Assembly (NCBI RefSeq): GCF_000003605.2
Contig: NW_003137821.1
Coordinates: 1,252,970 to 1,307,749, forward strand
DNA: 54,780 nt
Source of the DNA: Saccoglossus kowalevskii
Taxonomy: Eukaryota > Hemichordata > Enteropneusta > Harrimaniidae
Direction of reading: 5' to 3'
Shown here piece by piece: positions 35,801 to 49,069 of this stretch; positions within the stretch are counted from its first letter, which is position 1; each line of letters starts with the position of its first letter. The notes beneath the pieces are model-generated. The model did not search any database. It was not told the origin of the DNA and saw nothing but the letters and a program-made list of their open reading frames with translations. The translations under genes were made by a program, and so were the position numbers.

Positions 35801-37473
35801 AGGTACGGGATCGGGAAAGTCACTTTAACTTTACAGTCAAATAAGGCACACACAACGAAATACGTTTCAACTCTCGTCTTAGTCGATCTTTTGGAGCACT
35901 CTATAAGACACAGCGCCCTGGGGAAAAGTCCCCAAGAATCTCACAAGGCTGAACCAAGGCTCGCCCCAAGACTCTCTTAGACTGGACTCGACTGCCCAGG
36001 ACTGCACTCTCTCTCTACTGCGTCTATCGTGCTGTGTTCGTCAAGACCAACTCAAACTCTCTTTATTCATTTTCAAAACTCTAACCAATTACAAAACAGT
36101 AAAAAGACTCTAGGGCGTAACCTTCAATCATAAAGCCAATCACACTAAGCACTGAATACGTCATATCTTTTGATTAATCGTTCACTACATTAATAACTAC
36201 GGATATAAACTGTCAAAATGAGTAGTCTAAAAAGCGGCGGTTATCTGGTAATTAGTTCCAAATCACTGAGCCAAGTTCCGTGCAAAACTTCAAATAGGCC
36301 TACACGATGACAGACATTACACAGCAATTCAGCTAATAATCAGCTAATTAAGTCGACCAACAGATACGCGAAAACAAATTCATGACAACTCTCTAAAATT
36401 TGACAATGCCACTAGCCCAAGATGGACTTCCTGTCCGTGCGTTGTTGAATTTTCAAGTCACTGTACGTAAAACACACTCTCGAACTTTCAGACAACTATG
36501 CAAATAGATGGAAATACCAGTTGCATAAATCATGAAGATTGATGATTCGATTGCTAGCCGGAATAGCTGTATTTAGTGTTCATTTCTATGCAATGTAAAA
36601 TCTCATCGCTGCTGTAGGCGGCGACGGCTGACAGATTTTTTTGGTTCTGTGGCTCTCATGGCATGGGCAAATAACTTTTCGGAGACAGTGGCAAGGAATT
36701 TTGCATGGGGGGGGGAGATATGCTCACCAACCTTGCGCCGAAAATGCGACCTTATTGGGGGATGCTCCCCCTTAAAACATTTGAAATATAGACCCTTTGA
36801 AACGCTTTTTTCTACATTTTGAGGGTCAAATTTTGCTGAACGCCCCCCTTTGCTTTCCCTGTGCCGCCGCCACTGCCTTTACTGACTTTTTTTACTATTC
36901 TGACGTGTTCTTGGTTGTATATAACAGTCAGACACTGACAATTAAATAAGTACTCGCAAACAGTCCGGGACATATTCAATATGGGAGCCTGAAAAAAGTT
37001 AGGCCCTGAAGATAGCGTCATCGCGCAGTATTCCATTAATGAACGAAATTCACATAACAATCTTAAGATTACAAATAATCCGATAATAAGTTGACAATCC
37101 CTAATATTGTTAAATCGCCAGTTGTGAACTTTATTAGAATTCCCGCATGAAGTTACACAGATAGAGAAAATGCCTCATTCGAGCACGGAGAAATATTGAT
37201 TTCTTTTGTCCAGGTTTTATAATAAATTATGAAAATTTCATTTTTGTTAGTGTACCTCTATGTATTAAAATATGTACACATTATATCTAGTTGGTGGTGG
37301 GAATTGCCAAGACAGTTTATAAAATTGTGAACAAATATTTTCGTAAATAACACTGACCGCGAAATACGCCCTCAAGAAGTGTTACTGATAGAATATTATA
37401 TATTGCAATTTCTTTCATTTGTAATTAGTTGTATTGCAATGCATTAATAATAATTTAAATATATATACATTTC
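32878..37473. other. Intergenic region between gene B and gene A
   Basis: No gene recognised in about 4.6 kb; ORFs up to about 125 codons exist but carry no familiar motif and overlap on opposite strands. Small local repeats: CATTCACGCTAAATTTTGG at 35361 and 35405; GCACTTTTCCATAGCATAAA near 35135 resembling 34683. A G/C-rich stretch at 36700-36870 (long G runs, GGATGCTCCCCCTT) looks like a short dispersed repeat. The promoter of gene A must lie at the left end, but I see no clear TATA box there. Confidence 0.45.
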
Positions 37474-37479
37474 TTTATT
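37474..37479 (-). terminator. Polyadenylation signal of gene B
   Basis: AATAAA on the minus strand, about 240 bases after the TAG of the tail exon at 37720. It supports the tail exon as the last exon. Confidence 0.5.
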
Positions 37480-37719
37480 CCATTGTTGAGAATGAGTTAT
37501 ACATTTGTTTTATACTATAATTTATCTATTTGCTTTCAATTCAGTTATATACCTATTTTAAATTACGGAAAGCGAAAAAAAAATAGACTGCCTGTCATAA
37601 TATTTTCAAAAATCCGTCACATAATTTCACTGCTCTCTCTTCTGAGTATATGTCATATGGTCGTGGAATTGGCGTCCAGTTGTCTAGAGCACGTATTCAA
37701 ACAGTCCATGACTATGTTA

Positions 37720-40700
37720 CTAAGACACCATCTCAGCCTGTATTGTGTTTTTCTTTTTCTTTTTGCTGAATTAAAAAAAATATATAAATACTCGCGAGTG
37801 AGCACAACATACATATTTGATGATTACATAAATAATCATATTTTATCGTATGTGTATCTTATTTAGTTTTGGAATGTTGCAGACCATCCACTCAAAATAT
37901 ACAATTTATACTCATTCACACACCATACATACTCCTATTAATTAATCAGAATGTTAATTTCTACCATTTATCGCTTGAACACCATCATTATCACAATATC
38001 ACATGACGCATGCACAGCTGCATAAATCGCTGAATTAAAAAAAAAATGTTTATTTTGAAAATTCTTAACTTACTACTTGAGGACCAGCACAATTACCATA
38101 ACCACTATGGCGGCTACAACTATGGATCCTACAACAGCTCCAGCAATAATTGCTGTATTGGATTCTGTTGAATAAATATACAAAATAAACGTGATAAAAC
38201 ATTAATGGAAAACAAATAATTTTCCTCTTCCCCTCCGTTATTACTCACTATTAACAAACAGTTAAAGGGCGGTGGTCGTCCCGCTGCGCATGTGCTACAT
38301 TTGTGTTGATGAACATTGATTTTCCCACAATCCAAATCGCTCATCTAATGTAATCACAAGTATGAGGTTTGTCCTGGGCGCGACTTGCACTAATCACCGC
38401 CGGTGACTTCTTCGATACCTTTAAATCACTTAAAGAAATGCCTAATTAAAGCTTGGTAACTTCTCAGTTTGTACTCGTTGATCTGCGCAATAGTCAAAGT
38501 CGCCATCTTTGTTTATATGAGACCCATATATCTAGCGCATGCGTGGCACGACGACTACCGCCCTTTAAATATACCTTAAAGCTGTTTCCATGTAGTATGT
38601 GTTAGCTAAAAAATACATTACTGAAGAGAAATTATGAAACGCGCTATTTATTTGAAGAAAACATATTTGTTTCAGATTTGCAATATGTTGTTTATACCAA
38701 TCTATATACTTACTGTTTTTGCAATTTGGGTCATTAAGATCATAGCACTCGCCGTCGAAGATACAAATGTCAGACTAGTATAAATACAAAAATTAAGAAA
38801 AAAATGGTTACTTTAGTTTTCTTTCAAAAAGAGGTAGAGAATCGCGAATACACATATAACCACACCGAATAGTAAATAGTAGCTTACCTTGCGCTGACAG
38901 AACCCTGCTGTTCCATTACAAACGTCACAGTTGTTATTGTGAATGATCACAATGACCTGTGGACTTTCATTCTCGCCATCATTACTAACAGAGACCAACG
39001 CGCCAATAGGATCCAGTGAAATTTGTTGCTGAACTGGACATTGGATTTCCTCATATGATTTGAAAACACTGTCTACTTCTGTGATGACGTCACCAACACT
39101 AAAGCCTGAACTGGATATCTACAAATGGCAAGCACATTGACTAATATTCGTGGTGTGTTCTCGCGTGTGAAGTAGATGATTATTAACGAAATATACATAC
39201 ATGTATTAATGAATCAATAGTTTACCTCGATATGCAAAATATGACAGGTCATTGACTCTACATACTTATCACCAAATATGGAAACATGGGAACAACTCTC
39301 AACACTTGTATCGCACAGGCCGTCCTTGTGACCACGATATACAACCGGGGCTTCATTAAGATCAACAGAGCAGTCCGTTCCTCCATAATCATCATCGCAT
39401 ATACATGCTCCTTCGACGCAGTTACCGTGTCCACTGCAATCGGCTGGACACAAATTGCCGAGGATGGTCACTGGTGGTCCACTGACTCCGTCATCGTTTT
39501 CTTCCCAGTAATGTACACTTTTGCTAACGACTTCTTCACATTGCTCTCGTAACAGTGTGCTTGAAGACTCTGCTATGTCATAATCATCTAATACCTTCGT
39601 TGACAAAGAGTAAATGGAATCGTCATTATTTATACTACATTTTGTTCATGTATGTGTATTTTGTATCATGTATCTTATTAATGCAATCACAAACTAATTA
39701 CCAATTTAACAGTTATATTCCCATACGTCAACGTTTCACTTCTTAAAACTAATTAGTGAGTATGTATTCACCTGAATATCAATAATACAGTTTGCAACAA
39801 ACTCATCTTTATCTTGCTGGGTTAGAGCGTCATCACATGCTTGCGCTGAGGCGGAGCCAAGTACTCGACTATTGCAGTGGTCGGTTGCGTTTGTCTCCGT
39901 TATGCCAGAAGGCGTGGGCCAAGAGGGTACCTATATGAATATGATTTTAATGTCTATAAAACAATGTATATAAAACTATGGGGCTGTGTCACATATGTAT
40001 GTAACAATTTTTGTTTCAGAGATATTGATACGAAATAAGATATGTTTTATCAAGTATATTTGATATATCATTTTTAGTAACTGTAAGACCCCTACCGTTG
40101 GCTCAAAGTCCTTATCATACTCGAAGGACAAATCTTGGTCTAGTTCTATGTCTTGTGTTTGTGTATCCCTCTTCTTACGTCCGGTAGAGGTGGTGGGTAG
40201 GTATTCGTCTGTTACATCACACCAATACGCATTGCAATTACCTGGTGAATTCCCCGGGTTTGATGGCCGACCATTGTCCTTACCATTGCTACACTGTTCA
40301 TTGACACCAGCTCCATCAGGACTGCATGTACAGTACACTTTAGTTGTATTCCTCTTCTTCATATTATCCAGTTCGCCATAGAATAAATTTGTGCCTGTTG
40401 GAATTCTGAGATGGAATAAACTCATATTAATATTCACAGGCTAAAATTTCTCCTGCGAATGTAGTTACGTGTATTGTCTGTAGTTTTATTTGATTTGTTT
40501 TTTATAAGTGACTTTGAGTTGATGGTTTACAGTCTCAATGACCTTTGCTGTTGTTAGTAGCGCCCTCTAACCAAAAGTTTATGTTCAGTAAATTGGTAAA
40601 AAAAAAATTATGAACAGCATTGATATTTGATTATATTATCATACATTATATGTCATATAGTCACGTGCCGAGCAGGTTGTATGTTGGATTATGCATTCAC

Positions 40701-42959
40701 AATGTGCGCTTCATTTATGTTGTCTTACAAGTTATTAGAATTCACGTGGTGAACGTGACGCGATCTTGTAAGATTCTCTTGCCACGCAAGTGTAATAGCG
40801 TGTTGACAAAAATGTTGAATTGTCGTAGTAATCGAGTTACATGCAGACGCTATTACAGTGGAATGTCGACGTGATTTGCATAAACGGTTGGGTATATAGT
40901 GATTTATTCTACTCCATGTGACTGGCTCTCCGCCAATCAGCTTGGCGTACTGGAATATGAGAGATGACAAGGTGTATTACCTCCATGTTTCGGAGAAATC
41001 GTGTGCAACTGCATTTCGTTGAGGCGTGAGGTATTCTTTGTGTTGAGCATCAAATGGACCTTTCATGAAGTCGTTTGTATAATCCTCGTCGTAGCTACCA
41101 CAGAGCCCTCCATTATTCCAATCATAGTCATCTGACGAGGGTGAAAAACATATATCAAGGTAGAAGGTACCACTTGCTCGCACATATGCACCATTGGGTA
41201 GATGTATCTGGAACAGACACAACAATATTAGCATTTTATTACAACTTATAACTTGGTTTCCAAAAAAAAAACATAATTATTGTATATATTGTATGTTAAT
41301 AATCTGTAGCTCTGCTCAATTTCTCCTTGAAAATCAAAGGTAAAGTGTTGTAAAATGTGTTTATTTTAGATATCGAGTGTAGATATTAGCGTTCAATTTG
41401 ATTATCATACATACGGAGAAACGTACGACTATGACGAATCATTCGTTTCAGTCACTTCTCAGTGTTCTGCGATCCTCCTACACTGAATATCAAAATGACA
41501 CGCAATTTGTCTACTATGGTGCTGAATTTCTCATCTAAGTTACGAATATCATTTGTTCATTATGTTTTTGCAAGTCGACAGTTGTCAAAATTGAAATTAG
41601 TACCAATACAATAATTATTCAACGTCAAATAGTCCTGTTGAAACCTAGCTCTGACTAAATCAGATGGTGCAATTGTGACTGAAACGTCTCGGAATGCAAA
41701 CAATTATGATTTTACATAATAACGGAAATCTCAACACTCAAATACTGAGATGGGATGCTAACTTCAGTTACCCATTATGAATATCCAGATAAAATCTCCA
41801 ATCATAATTCAAACCTCTAGTTTGCGTGATTATGGCCTGTGATCCTGTGAAATTGACCTATGACCTCAAAATTTAACCAGGTTATGTGGGTCATATGGGT
41901 TGAATGTGTGTATAGTTTGAAAGTATTAGGTATTGTTCCATTAGAGTTCTATTAGAGACATATTGCGAGCAGGTCTTGTGAGTCTCCAGTGAACATGTGT
42001 ATGACGTTTGAAGGCAACATCTAATTTTCTCTTAAAGCGAAAATACATACACACGTTATGTGATTTTGTCATATGACCCCAAATATCAAAATGGGTATCG
42101 CGAGTCACACATGTGTCTATTTGAATGGGTACGTACCTGTCAATTGCAAATGCATGTTTACTTTGAAAAAAAATAAATATTTAACCTTGAACCATAAAAT
42201 GTAACTAGATCGTGTGGGAAAAAAGTGTCAAGTTTGAAGATGCTAGCTATTCTTCTTTTCTTGCATTCCTTAGCTAACACATATCTGTTATCTGTTATAC
42301 GGATGCAACCATTCGGATTCAACCTCTGACATAAATCAGTGTGGTATTTATACAATCATGAATTTAAATATAACGTGGATTTATGGGCAAATGGTTGTAT
42401 GATTGGATGTGATACCCGCAACGCTCAAATCAGGTTTCTCCATACTATATGCGACTTTCACCTCGTATATCTCAGATCACTTGCTCGTAGAGCCGGTTGC
42501 GATGAGTGATGTCATAAACTTCTATTGATACATACTTCATACGTTCGTCCACTGTCTGTCTTCACCAATCTGAATCCAGGGGTCATCTCGCCATTTTGTA
42601 TTATCTTTACTGTCAGCTTACCATAGTTACGGTAATAAGAATATCGTACACCATTATAATAATATACTACTTCCTCTCTGTCCCGTTTGCATCGATCAAC
42701 GATAATGATGTCATCCTCAGCCCTTGCCACAACACCACAGTTACACGCCACGCTTCCACATTGTGTCAAACGTGTTTGAACCTATAAGTGAATTTAATCT
42801 AATCAGTTCGTCTGTAACTATTCATATTAAAACAAGAGTTCAAGTAAACTAATATTAATGGGTCTGTGTGTAGCATTTATTTATTTATTTATTTGTTTAT
42901 TTGTTTATTTGTTTATTTATTTATTTATTTATTATTTGTTTGTTTGTCTGTTCGTTTGT

Positions 42960-43055
<96 letters not shown>

Positions 43056-45675
43056 AATATCATACCAAGAGAGCAAAATCATGGAACTAAGAAAACATTT
43101 AAATCTGGCTACGAAGCATTTCATGTGGCGTTCAATGATGACAGAAGTAACATTAAATTGCCCACGCCGTGTGCAACTGTTTATCGATGATAAACTTGCT
43201 TACCTCATACGGAAGTTCTTCGTGTCTATAGTAAACATATTCACCTGGCTTATAAATATGGAAATACCTGGTCAGGAAAACAAAGATGCACATTAACATA
43301 TGAAATGTATGATCAACATAATAACTAACTACGAATTTGTATGTCATTAAAATACTACTTACATGCCATCAAATGAATAATAATGAGGATCACCAGTACC
43401 ACAGCATTTACGATTGTTTCTATCACGATCATACACTGCTATCTGGAAAATGAGAAATATTATTAGAAACACACAGGCATACTTCGAACTAAAGAGTGCT
43501 GGCGCTATACGCCCTTATCAAGGAATACAAACCAATCGTTGTACGTCTTTTACACTCGGTACACAGTATTATATCATTGTGCAAATAATAGAACTATGGC
43601 TATCGTATATGTCATAATTGAGCAACTTACTGGGACCGTTCCCTCGATTCTATAGCCGTCCCATAGTTTAGAGTCTTTAGTGTCTATAGGATGAAAGTTC
43701 AGATATACTGTCGCATCGCCATCATTGAAATAGTCTCTCCTAGCTTTAACAGTAACCGTCAATGGGCCCTCTGAGTTTTCCGTTGTTAGTATAGCACCAC
43801 ATTGGTCTTGAACTACCACATCGGCGTAGGTTCCGAATTCGGGTCTATCGGTTATGCTGAGTGGTAACAATACTTCACAAGGCTTGTTCTTTTTGTTGTA
43901 TGAGTCACAGAGAAATGGTATTGCTAGTTCCAAGATGAATGACACGGCGTCGCGGTTTTCGTAAACTTCTATCGGGTTTGGGGCAACAATCTGGAAAGAG
44001 AAACAATTATTGTTCCGGTTAGAACTACAAGTACAAATGTTAAATGTTGCATACCACATAGATACTATTACAGATTCAGAAAATAATGTTCCATGTAAGT
44101 TAACGTAAGAGAATATTGCAATATAGGGATGAGAAATATTCTATGCGATGGAACAATTCTGTTAATTTTTATTATTAGTAGCTAAGCGTTTTAATTATAT
44201 CTGCAAATGTATTGGACAAATTCAATATTTAAAACTTTTTAAACCTTTTGTTCCAAATATTCTGACTTAATATGTTATTGCCAACAAAAAGGGAAATTAA
44301 ATGCACATATTAAAAAATGGGGTAAATTTATGACTGTATTGACTATGTAAAGGTATTTCATATGAGAGTTATATAAAACTGGAATGTAAGTTTTAGGAAA
44401 CTTGACTCACTAAAAAATTTCTTTAAATAAAAAAAAAAGAGGATATTGCTTACAGTGATACCGGTGAAGAACTGCTGGCTTCGTTTTCGATCTGTATTCA
44501 CACCATCCTCTATCACATCAGCTTCACATCTGATCTGAAAACCACGTTGTAAACAATCACTCTGTGCCCAGTACTTATAAAATATGCTATACCATAAGTA
44601 ACACTAAGTTGTTATGGTTATTATGGTTCAACAAACGAAATAAATGGTGTTTATTTACTATGTTGTGCAAACTGCTAAAATGAGAAATAACATTTTGAAA
44701 ACAGCAACAGCGTCAAGACTCGCTGGTGTGAAGGACATACGGTACAGGGTTCAGTAACTACAACAAATAGCACACATAGCAACAGGCAATAAACAAACAC
44801 CTTGCAATTATAAATACTTAACAGGTAGCGTTGCGTTGTTGTTAACAGCAACAACCTAAATACTCGCTATTTACGTTTGAAGGAGGCATACATAATGATA
44901 TCTGGCGCACTGCTCCATATACCTACCTGCGACCCCATCTGACCTTCCCAATATTCCTGGTTCATCGTTGACCTTGCCGTTGCCCCAGAGACTGATTCTT
45001 GATAAACGACATTGCCATCAACGAACCATTCGAACGCCATCTGTACGTTTGTCGACTGCGTGTCGTGGGTGACGTCACAGTGGAAGAGTATTAAGTCGCC
45101 ATCAATGCTAAAGCTGATGTCAGCATCTGTGAGATCAAGGGAACATAGTATGCTACAACTTTCAACTCTGTATCTTTAGTTTTTTGTTTCTCTCACATGT
45201 GAAAGTCCCAGATGCACGTCCTGCGATATTAAGACTCACCGTTCAACACAATAAATTACATCATGTTCTGTGTGTGTTTTTTTAATATATCAGAAATTAT
45301 TTGGGGCAGTTACAAAGTATTAACAAACCTACCTCCAGCCGCTTGCAAATTGCAGCATATCCCAGTAAACTCTGGCGTACAATCACAGTACCCGTCCTGC
45401 AGTGTCGCGTTGTTGTAGCAGATTCTGTTACACGGTTGTTCCTCTTGTGCTACGACAGTATCATTAAGCTTACACTCTCTCGTTTGGATACCGCTCGGGC
45501 CGCAGGTTTCAGAACAGGACGACCAATCCTCCCATACACAGGGTATACTGGTAGGTTCGATCGGAGCATTTGTGTAGGGTGTGGTGGTGCACCAGGACCA
45601 ATGGCATGGAGTCGTCCATTGCATGCTCACACTGACTAGGCAGGCAAAGATAAAAACAACAGCAATCGCACGCAT
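37720..45675 (-). CDS. Gene B: TSP1-EGF-VWFD-EGF single-pass membrane protein (VWDE-like)
   Basis: Fifteen exons join in frame (45675-45333, 45126-44927, 44534-44454, 43990-43631, 43442-43363, 43267-43204, 42781-42536, 41207-40981, 40405-40096, 39930-39772, 39594-39226, 39118-38888, 38774-38714, 38164-38074, 37765-37720), giving 955 residues. Order: signal peptide MRAIAVVFIFACLVSVSMQ, TSP1 module (CVWEDWSSCSETCG) with a Trp-mannosylation WxxW and an O-fucosylation CSETCG motif, EGF-like module, VWDE-type region, VWF-D domain about 345-534 (GDPHYYSFDG to FSETWR), furin-type site GRKKR near 613, EGF (CPADCSGHGNC...CICDDDYGGTDC), CDVCNGTAGFC stalk, membrane span about 914-939, short tail KKKKKNTIQAEMVS. 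Every intron phase matches gene A, and all donors are GT. The membrane exon ends TA/GTAAGT: unspliced it gives an immediate TAG, so an intron-retaining transcript would encode a protein with only Lys after the span. Gene A lies downstream in the same orientation, so the pair is a head-to-tail tandem duplication. Ligand and role unknown. Confidence 0.9.
38262..38568. repeat. MITE family 1 with TTAA ends, in gene B intron 13
   Basis: Best-preserved copy, about 307 bp. Left end TTAAAGGGCGGTGGTCGTC and right end with GACGACTACCGCCCTTTAA are inverted repeats. TTAA sits at both tips, either as a target duplication (piggyBac-like) or as part of the repeat. No ORF. It sits in the intron between the stalk exon and the membrane exon. 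Confidence 0.85.
42876..43055 (+). repeat. (TTTA)n microsatellite in gene B intron 6
   Basis: About 180 bases of TTTA/TTTG tetranucleotides, pure TTTA in the right 95 bases. The ORFs it creates (Leu-Phe-Ile-Tyr repeats) are artefacts. Confidence 0.95.
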
Positions 45676-45717
45676 AGCTGCTGAATGAGTGTATAAAACC
45701 ACTTTTCTGACTATCCC

Positions 45718-45724
45718 ATTTATA
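45718..45724 (-). promoter_or_regulatory. TATA box of gene B
   Basis: TATAAAT on the minus strand, 43 bases upstream of the gene B start codon, leaving room for a very short 5' UTR. No matching element is obvious upstream of gene A, which suggests separate regulation. Confidence 0.5.
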
Positions 45725-46692
45725 TGGCACAAGCTTCGTGCGTCAGTACTAAAATACCTAATTGATTTTGGGAACTGAATTATGAGACACCGCGTTTTGG
45801 CATTTGGCAGGTGCATTTCATTGTCGCTGGGCAATGCAGCTTTATTGCGACTCCAACTTACGTCCAGCAACTTTGTTTTATTCTACGTAGACCAACTCTA
45901 CAACTAAAGAAAGTGTTGCTGTGTATTGCCAGGTTCCCTTACGTCTAAGAATATCTATTGTTTCTGTAAGAGTAAAAACAATCACGTCCAAACAGAAGCG
46001 ACACTTTGCATAGATCCGTAGATGTATTTATGTATACGTATGTTATGCTATGAATACAATATGTATGGTTTATGTAGCAAACTGGCGATCACTTATTTTT
46101 CTATTCACATGGTGCTGATAGGGTGGGCAATTTTAAACTGGCGCTATCGTTCGCCAAGTTTTCGTAATAAAATGTTACTGCAGTATTATGTTGGTTTTGA
46201 AAATAGAGTACCGGTAAGAGTTATTTTGTAAAATATAAAGACTCTGATATGAAGGTCATCTGCGGTGGTTACCTTTGATGATGGTATTCGAATTCTATAA
46301 TGCAATATATCACGCCTAAGTGGGGGGTTTACAAGGGAAATATTTATGGGTATGCTAGACAATAAATTATGCATTGGTCTATACGTCACCAGACACTACT
46401 GAATAATAACTTGAATACATATTGGTGACGTGAGATTATTATTTGCATCGCCACATTGTCAGCTTCAATTTGATTAACGAGAACAAACGCACAGGATGGA
46501 CTTTCGTGTGAGGGCGCACATACACCACATGCATAGCTTGAGGAGAGATGCGTCAGCAACGTATGACTCTAGTTTGATTTATTAACGAATTTGTCATGGC
46601 TGTATGTGAAGACAACTTTCTGGAAAATTACAAATATAACATGTGTATTATGATATGATACTGGCCCCTGTGTCGACGAACTAGCATACTAA

Positions 46693-46857
46693 TTAAAGCG
46701 GGAGGGTCGTCACCTGCCCACGCGCGGGAACTGAGTCCCAAGCGACGATAACAACACACGCTAAAAATGCAAAGGCTCTTGGGTAGACACTTGTTAGCAA
46801 ACAATGACACGCAATGGCCATCTTACGCATGCGCGGGTGACGGCTCCTCCGCTTTAA
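46693..46857. repeat. MITE family 2 with TTAA ends
   Basis: About 165 bp. Left TTAAAGCGGGAGGGTCGTCAC and right GTGACGGCTCCTCCGCTTTAA are inverted repeats, followed inward by CGCGCGGG and CGCATGCGCGGG. A second copy is at 53882-54020. The tips resemble family 1 (TTAAAG, GTCGTC, GCATGCG), suggesting the same unseen transposase moves both. Confidence 0.8.
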
Positions 46858-48918
46858 GATTTCTAATAAATATAACGTGTATTGACTCTTCGACAATGAC
46901 ATATTGTTTTTATTTAGTTTAAGATTCAAAGGTCACAGTAACACATATATATATATAAACATGTTTAGTGGCACTAGTCTGTCTCTTATTTGATTACAGT
47001 ATCATATAAACAAAGAGGTCAACAGGGTTACTGAAGTAAATAAGTTAACCATCGACATGTATGTTCAATTTGATAAAATGCTAAATATATACAGTCCGAC
47101 CTTTGACCTTTTGTCTTGCATACATAGAAATGTACGAAAAGAATGTTCGTCGTCACACAAAGCAATACAAGATTTCTATGTTTATGATACGTGGAACAGT
47201 GTCAACAAAACAGAGAACTGTTCACCATGAACCGATGACGTCTCGGTGGTACCAGGTGTCCGGAATGAGTAAACATGCCTTGCTGACTTGTCACATCCAT
47301 CATGATTCGTCTCTTAGCGTAATAAATGTCAAAAAATATAAATCAAATTTTGACAAGTCATTGTTGTGATTTCCTATAAATGTATGTGGTCGTCTCACAG
47401 TGGGCATATTTCTGACATTCATCTTCATGTTAATATATTGATATTTACTATCAAAGTCGTGTTTCATAAATACTGTGATACCTTTTAAAGTTAGAAGTTG
47501 TATGAAGTGAGAATATATATCAGTACTTGTATTGAACAAATGGTTCCTGCTCCGTGAATTCGGCCCTCTAGTGTTTATTATTTGTTTTTGTTTTGCTTTT
47601 TTTTCTGCTAGGTGACGCTAATCTAAATAGCATAATCACTGATTCGTGATTCGCCTAATCTATTTACATTTAAATAAAGCGTACTGGCAACTGTTAAGTG
47701 CTTTGTATAGCATTAAAATAGTCATATAATTTGATCTAAATGTCCACTTAATGTGTGTCTCACACTTTGATATATTTAGAGGGGGCAGATCTGTGACAGT
47801 GTGTGGGCTTTAATGCGCATAAATTTGATGTTTACAAATTCATATTGGTCCTTGTTCATTGTTGTATGGTCAAAACAAATTCACGTAGTGGCTCCCCGAG
47901 ATACTCTCAAAGAAGGAAGTCAAGATAAATTAATTTTTAATTCAGGCTTATTAGGCAGCGACCAGGGAAATATGTCACTTTCTGGCCGTTTTTGTGATAT
48001 TTTTCACGAAGCTTCTTCTAACTGTTACACATTGTCCTGGTGTGTTAAAAAGTAAAAATCAGTCATGGTTTCTGTAAAAATCGACTTTTAAAAGCGAAGA
48101 TAAACTAATTATTGGAATTAATTTTAGGCACTTCGATGCGTTTAATTGTTATGTATGTACAAAACAGAATGTTCTGTACGTATGTAGCTCACTGATCAGC
48201 AACTAACTGTGGGTGATTTACAAAAAACTTGATTTTCAATCCTAAGAGGCTATTTTTTGAAATCTGACAGGGTTTTGTCAATTTCCTACGGAGCTTCAAT
48301 ATTGTGTGACTGATGTATTTAACATTAGGCTTGTTTGCAGGCACTGACATACTAAAGGAGTAGGGAAAATGATTTGCCGCCCTCGCCGATTCTAAACCAG
48401 AAACTTCTCGTGTCGAAGGTTCGTCATTACATAACCACCAAAGTGATGAAATAACCTAATAGTTTCGCGACGTGGTCTAGGAAATATAAATTGCTAACTC
48501 ATAACTATGGACAAATAGAGATTAACCCCAAAATGTACACCAAATATTATGCTTGTTTGATGGCACTGTGAAAACAAACACCGTCCCGCACTTATATGAA
48601 GAAAACAGAAACCCCACGTTGTTCAGTCATCGTGGACAATTTATAGTGATAATGTGATCCCAATAACATAACCCGCACTTCAGCGACGACTTCCCATGAT
48701 GGTGCAGTGAAGAGGTATTTCGCAACCGCTCCTCTAAATACGTGGTGGGGAATGCGAATAAAAGACAATCCTAAATATCTAGTATGAGGGATTCAACGAA
48801 AATGTCACCTCGATCAACATACGTTTAGAATACGTGTTGACTAGTGGTATCAACAAGTATTCATTGATAAGCAGATTTCAGTGTACAGTTGAGAAGAAAA
48901 TCCCTAATTTGGCATTTG

Positions 48919-49069
48919 CAGGGGCGGATTTAGAGGGGGGGCCGAGGGAGCCGCGGCTCCCCTTATTTTTAACCCCCCGCAGGGGCTTCGCGCCATCGGC
49001 GCTCGCGAACAGGCCTTCGGTCAACTTATCGCCCCCCCCCCCCATTCCAGAATTCTAGATCCGCCCCTG
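48919..49069. repeat. hAT-like MITE with CAGGGGCGGA ends
   Basis: About 150 bp starting CAGGGGCGGATTTAGAGG and ending CTAGATCCGCCCCTG, inverted repeats of about 15 bases, with a G/C-rich centre. Ends of this type are typical of short hAT-related elements. I cannot see a clean 8-bp target duplication. Confidence 0.7.

Noticed and set aside
36812-37060. Minus-strand ORF ending in a Lys/Gly-rich tail, considered as the gene B cytoplasmic tail
   Set aside because: The exon at 37765-37720 is closer, has a clean acceptor, the right phase and clear similarity to the tail exon of gene A.
37483-37866. Plus-strand 127-codon ORF
   Set aside because: Lies opposite the gene B tail exon and its 3' UTR; composition is AT-driven and no domain is seen.
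42858-43296. Three overlapping ORFs of Leu/Phe/Ile/Tyr repeats
   Set aside because: Translation of the TTTA microsatellite in an intron of gene B.
45301-45639. Plus-strand 112-codon ORF opposite gene B exon 1
   Set aside because: Antisense shadow of the signal-peptide/TSP1 exon, which has family motifs on the minus strand.
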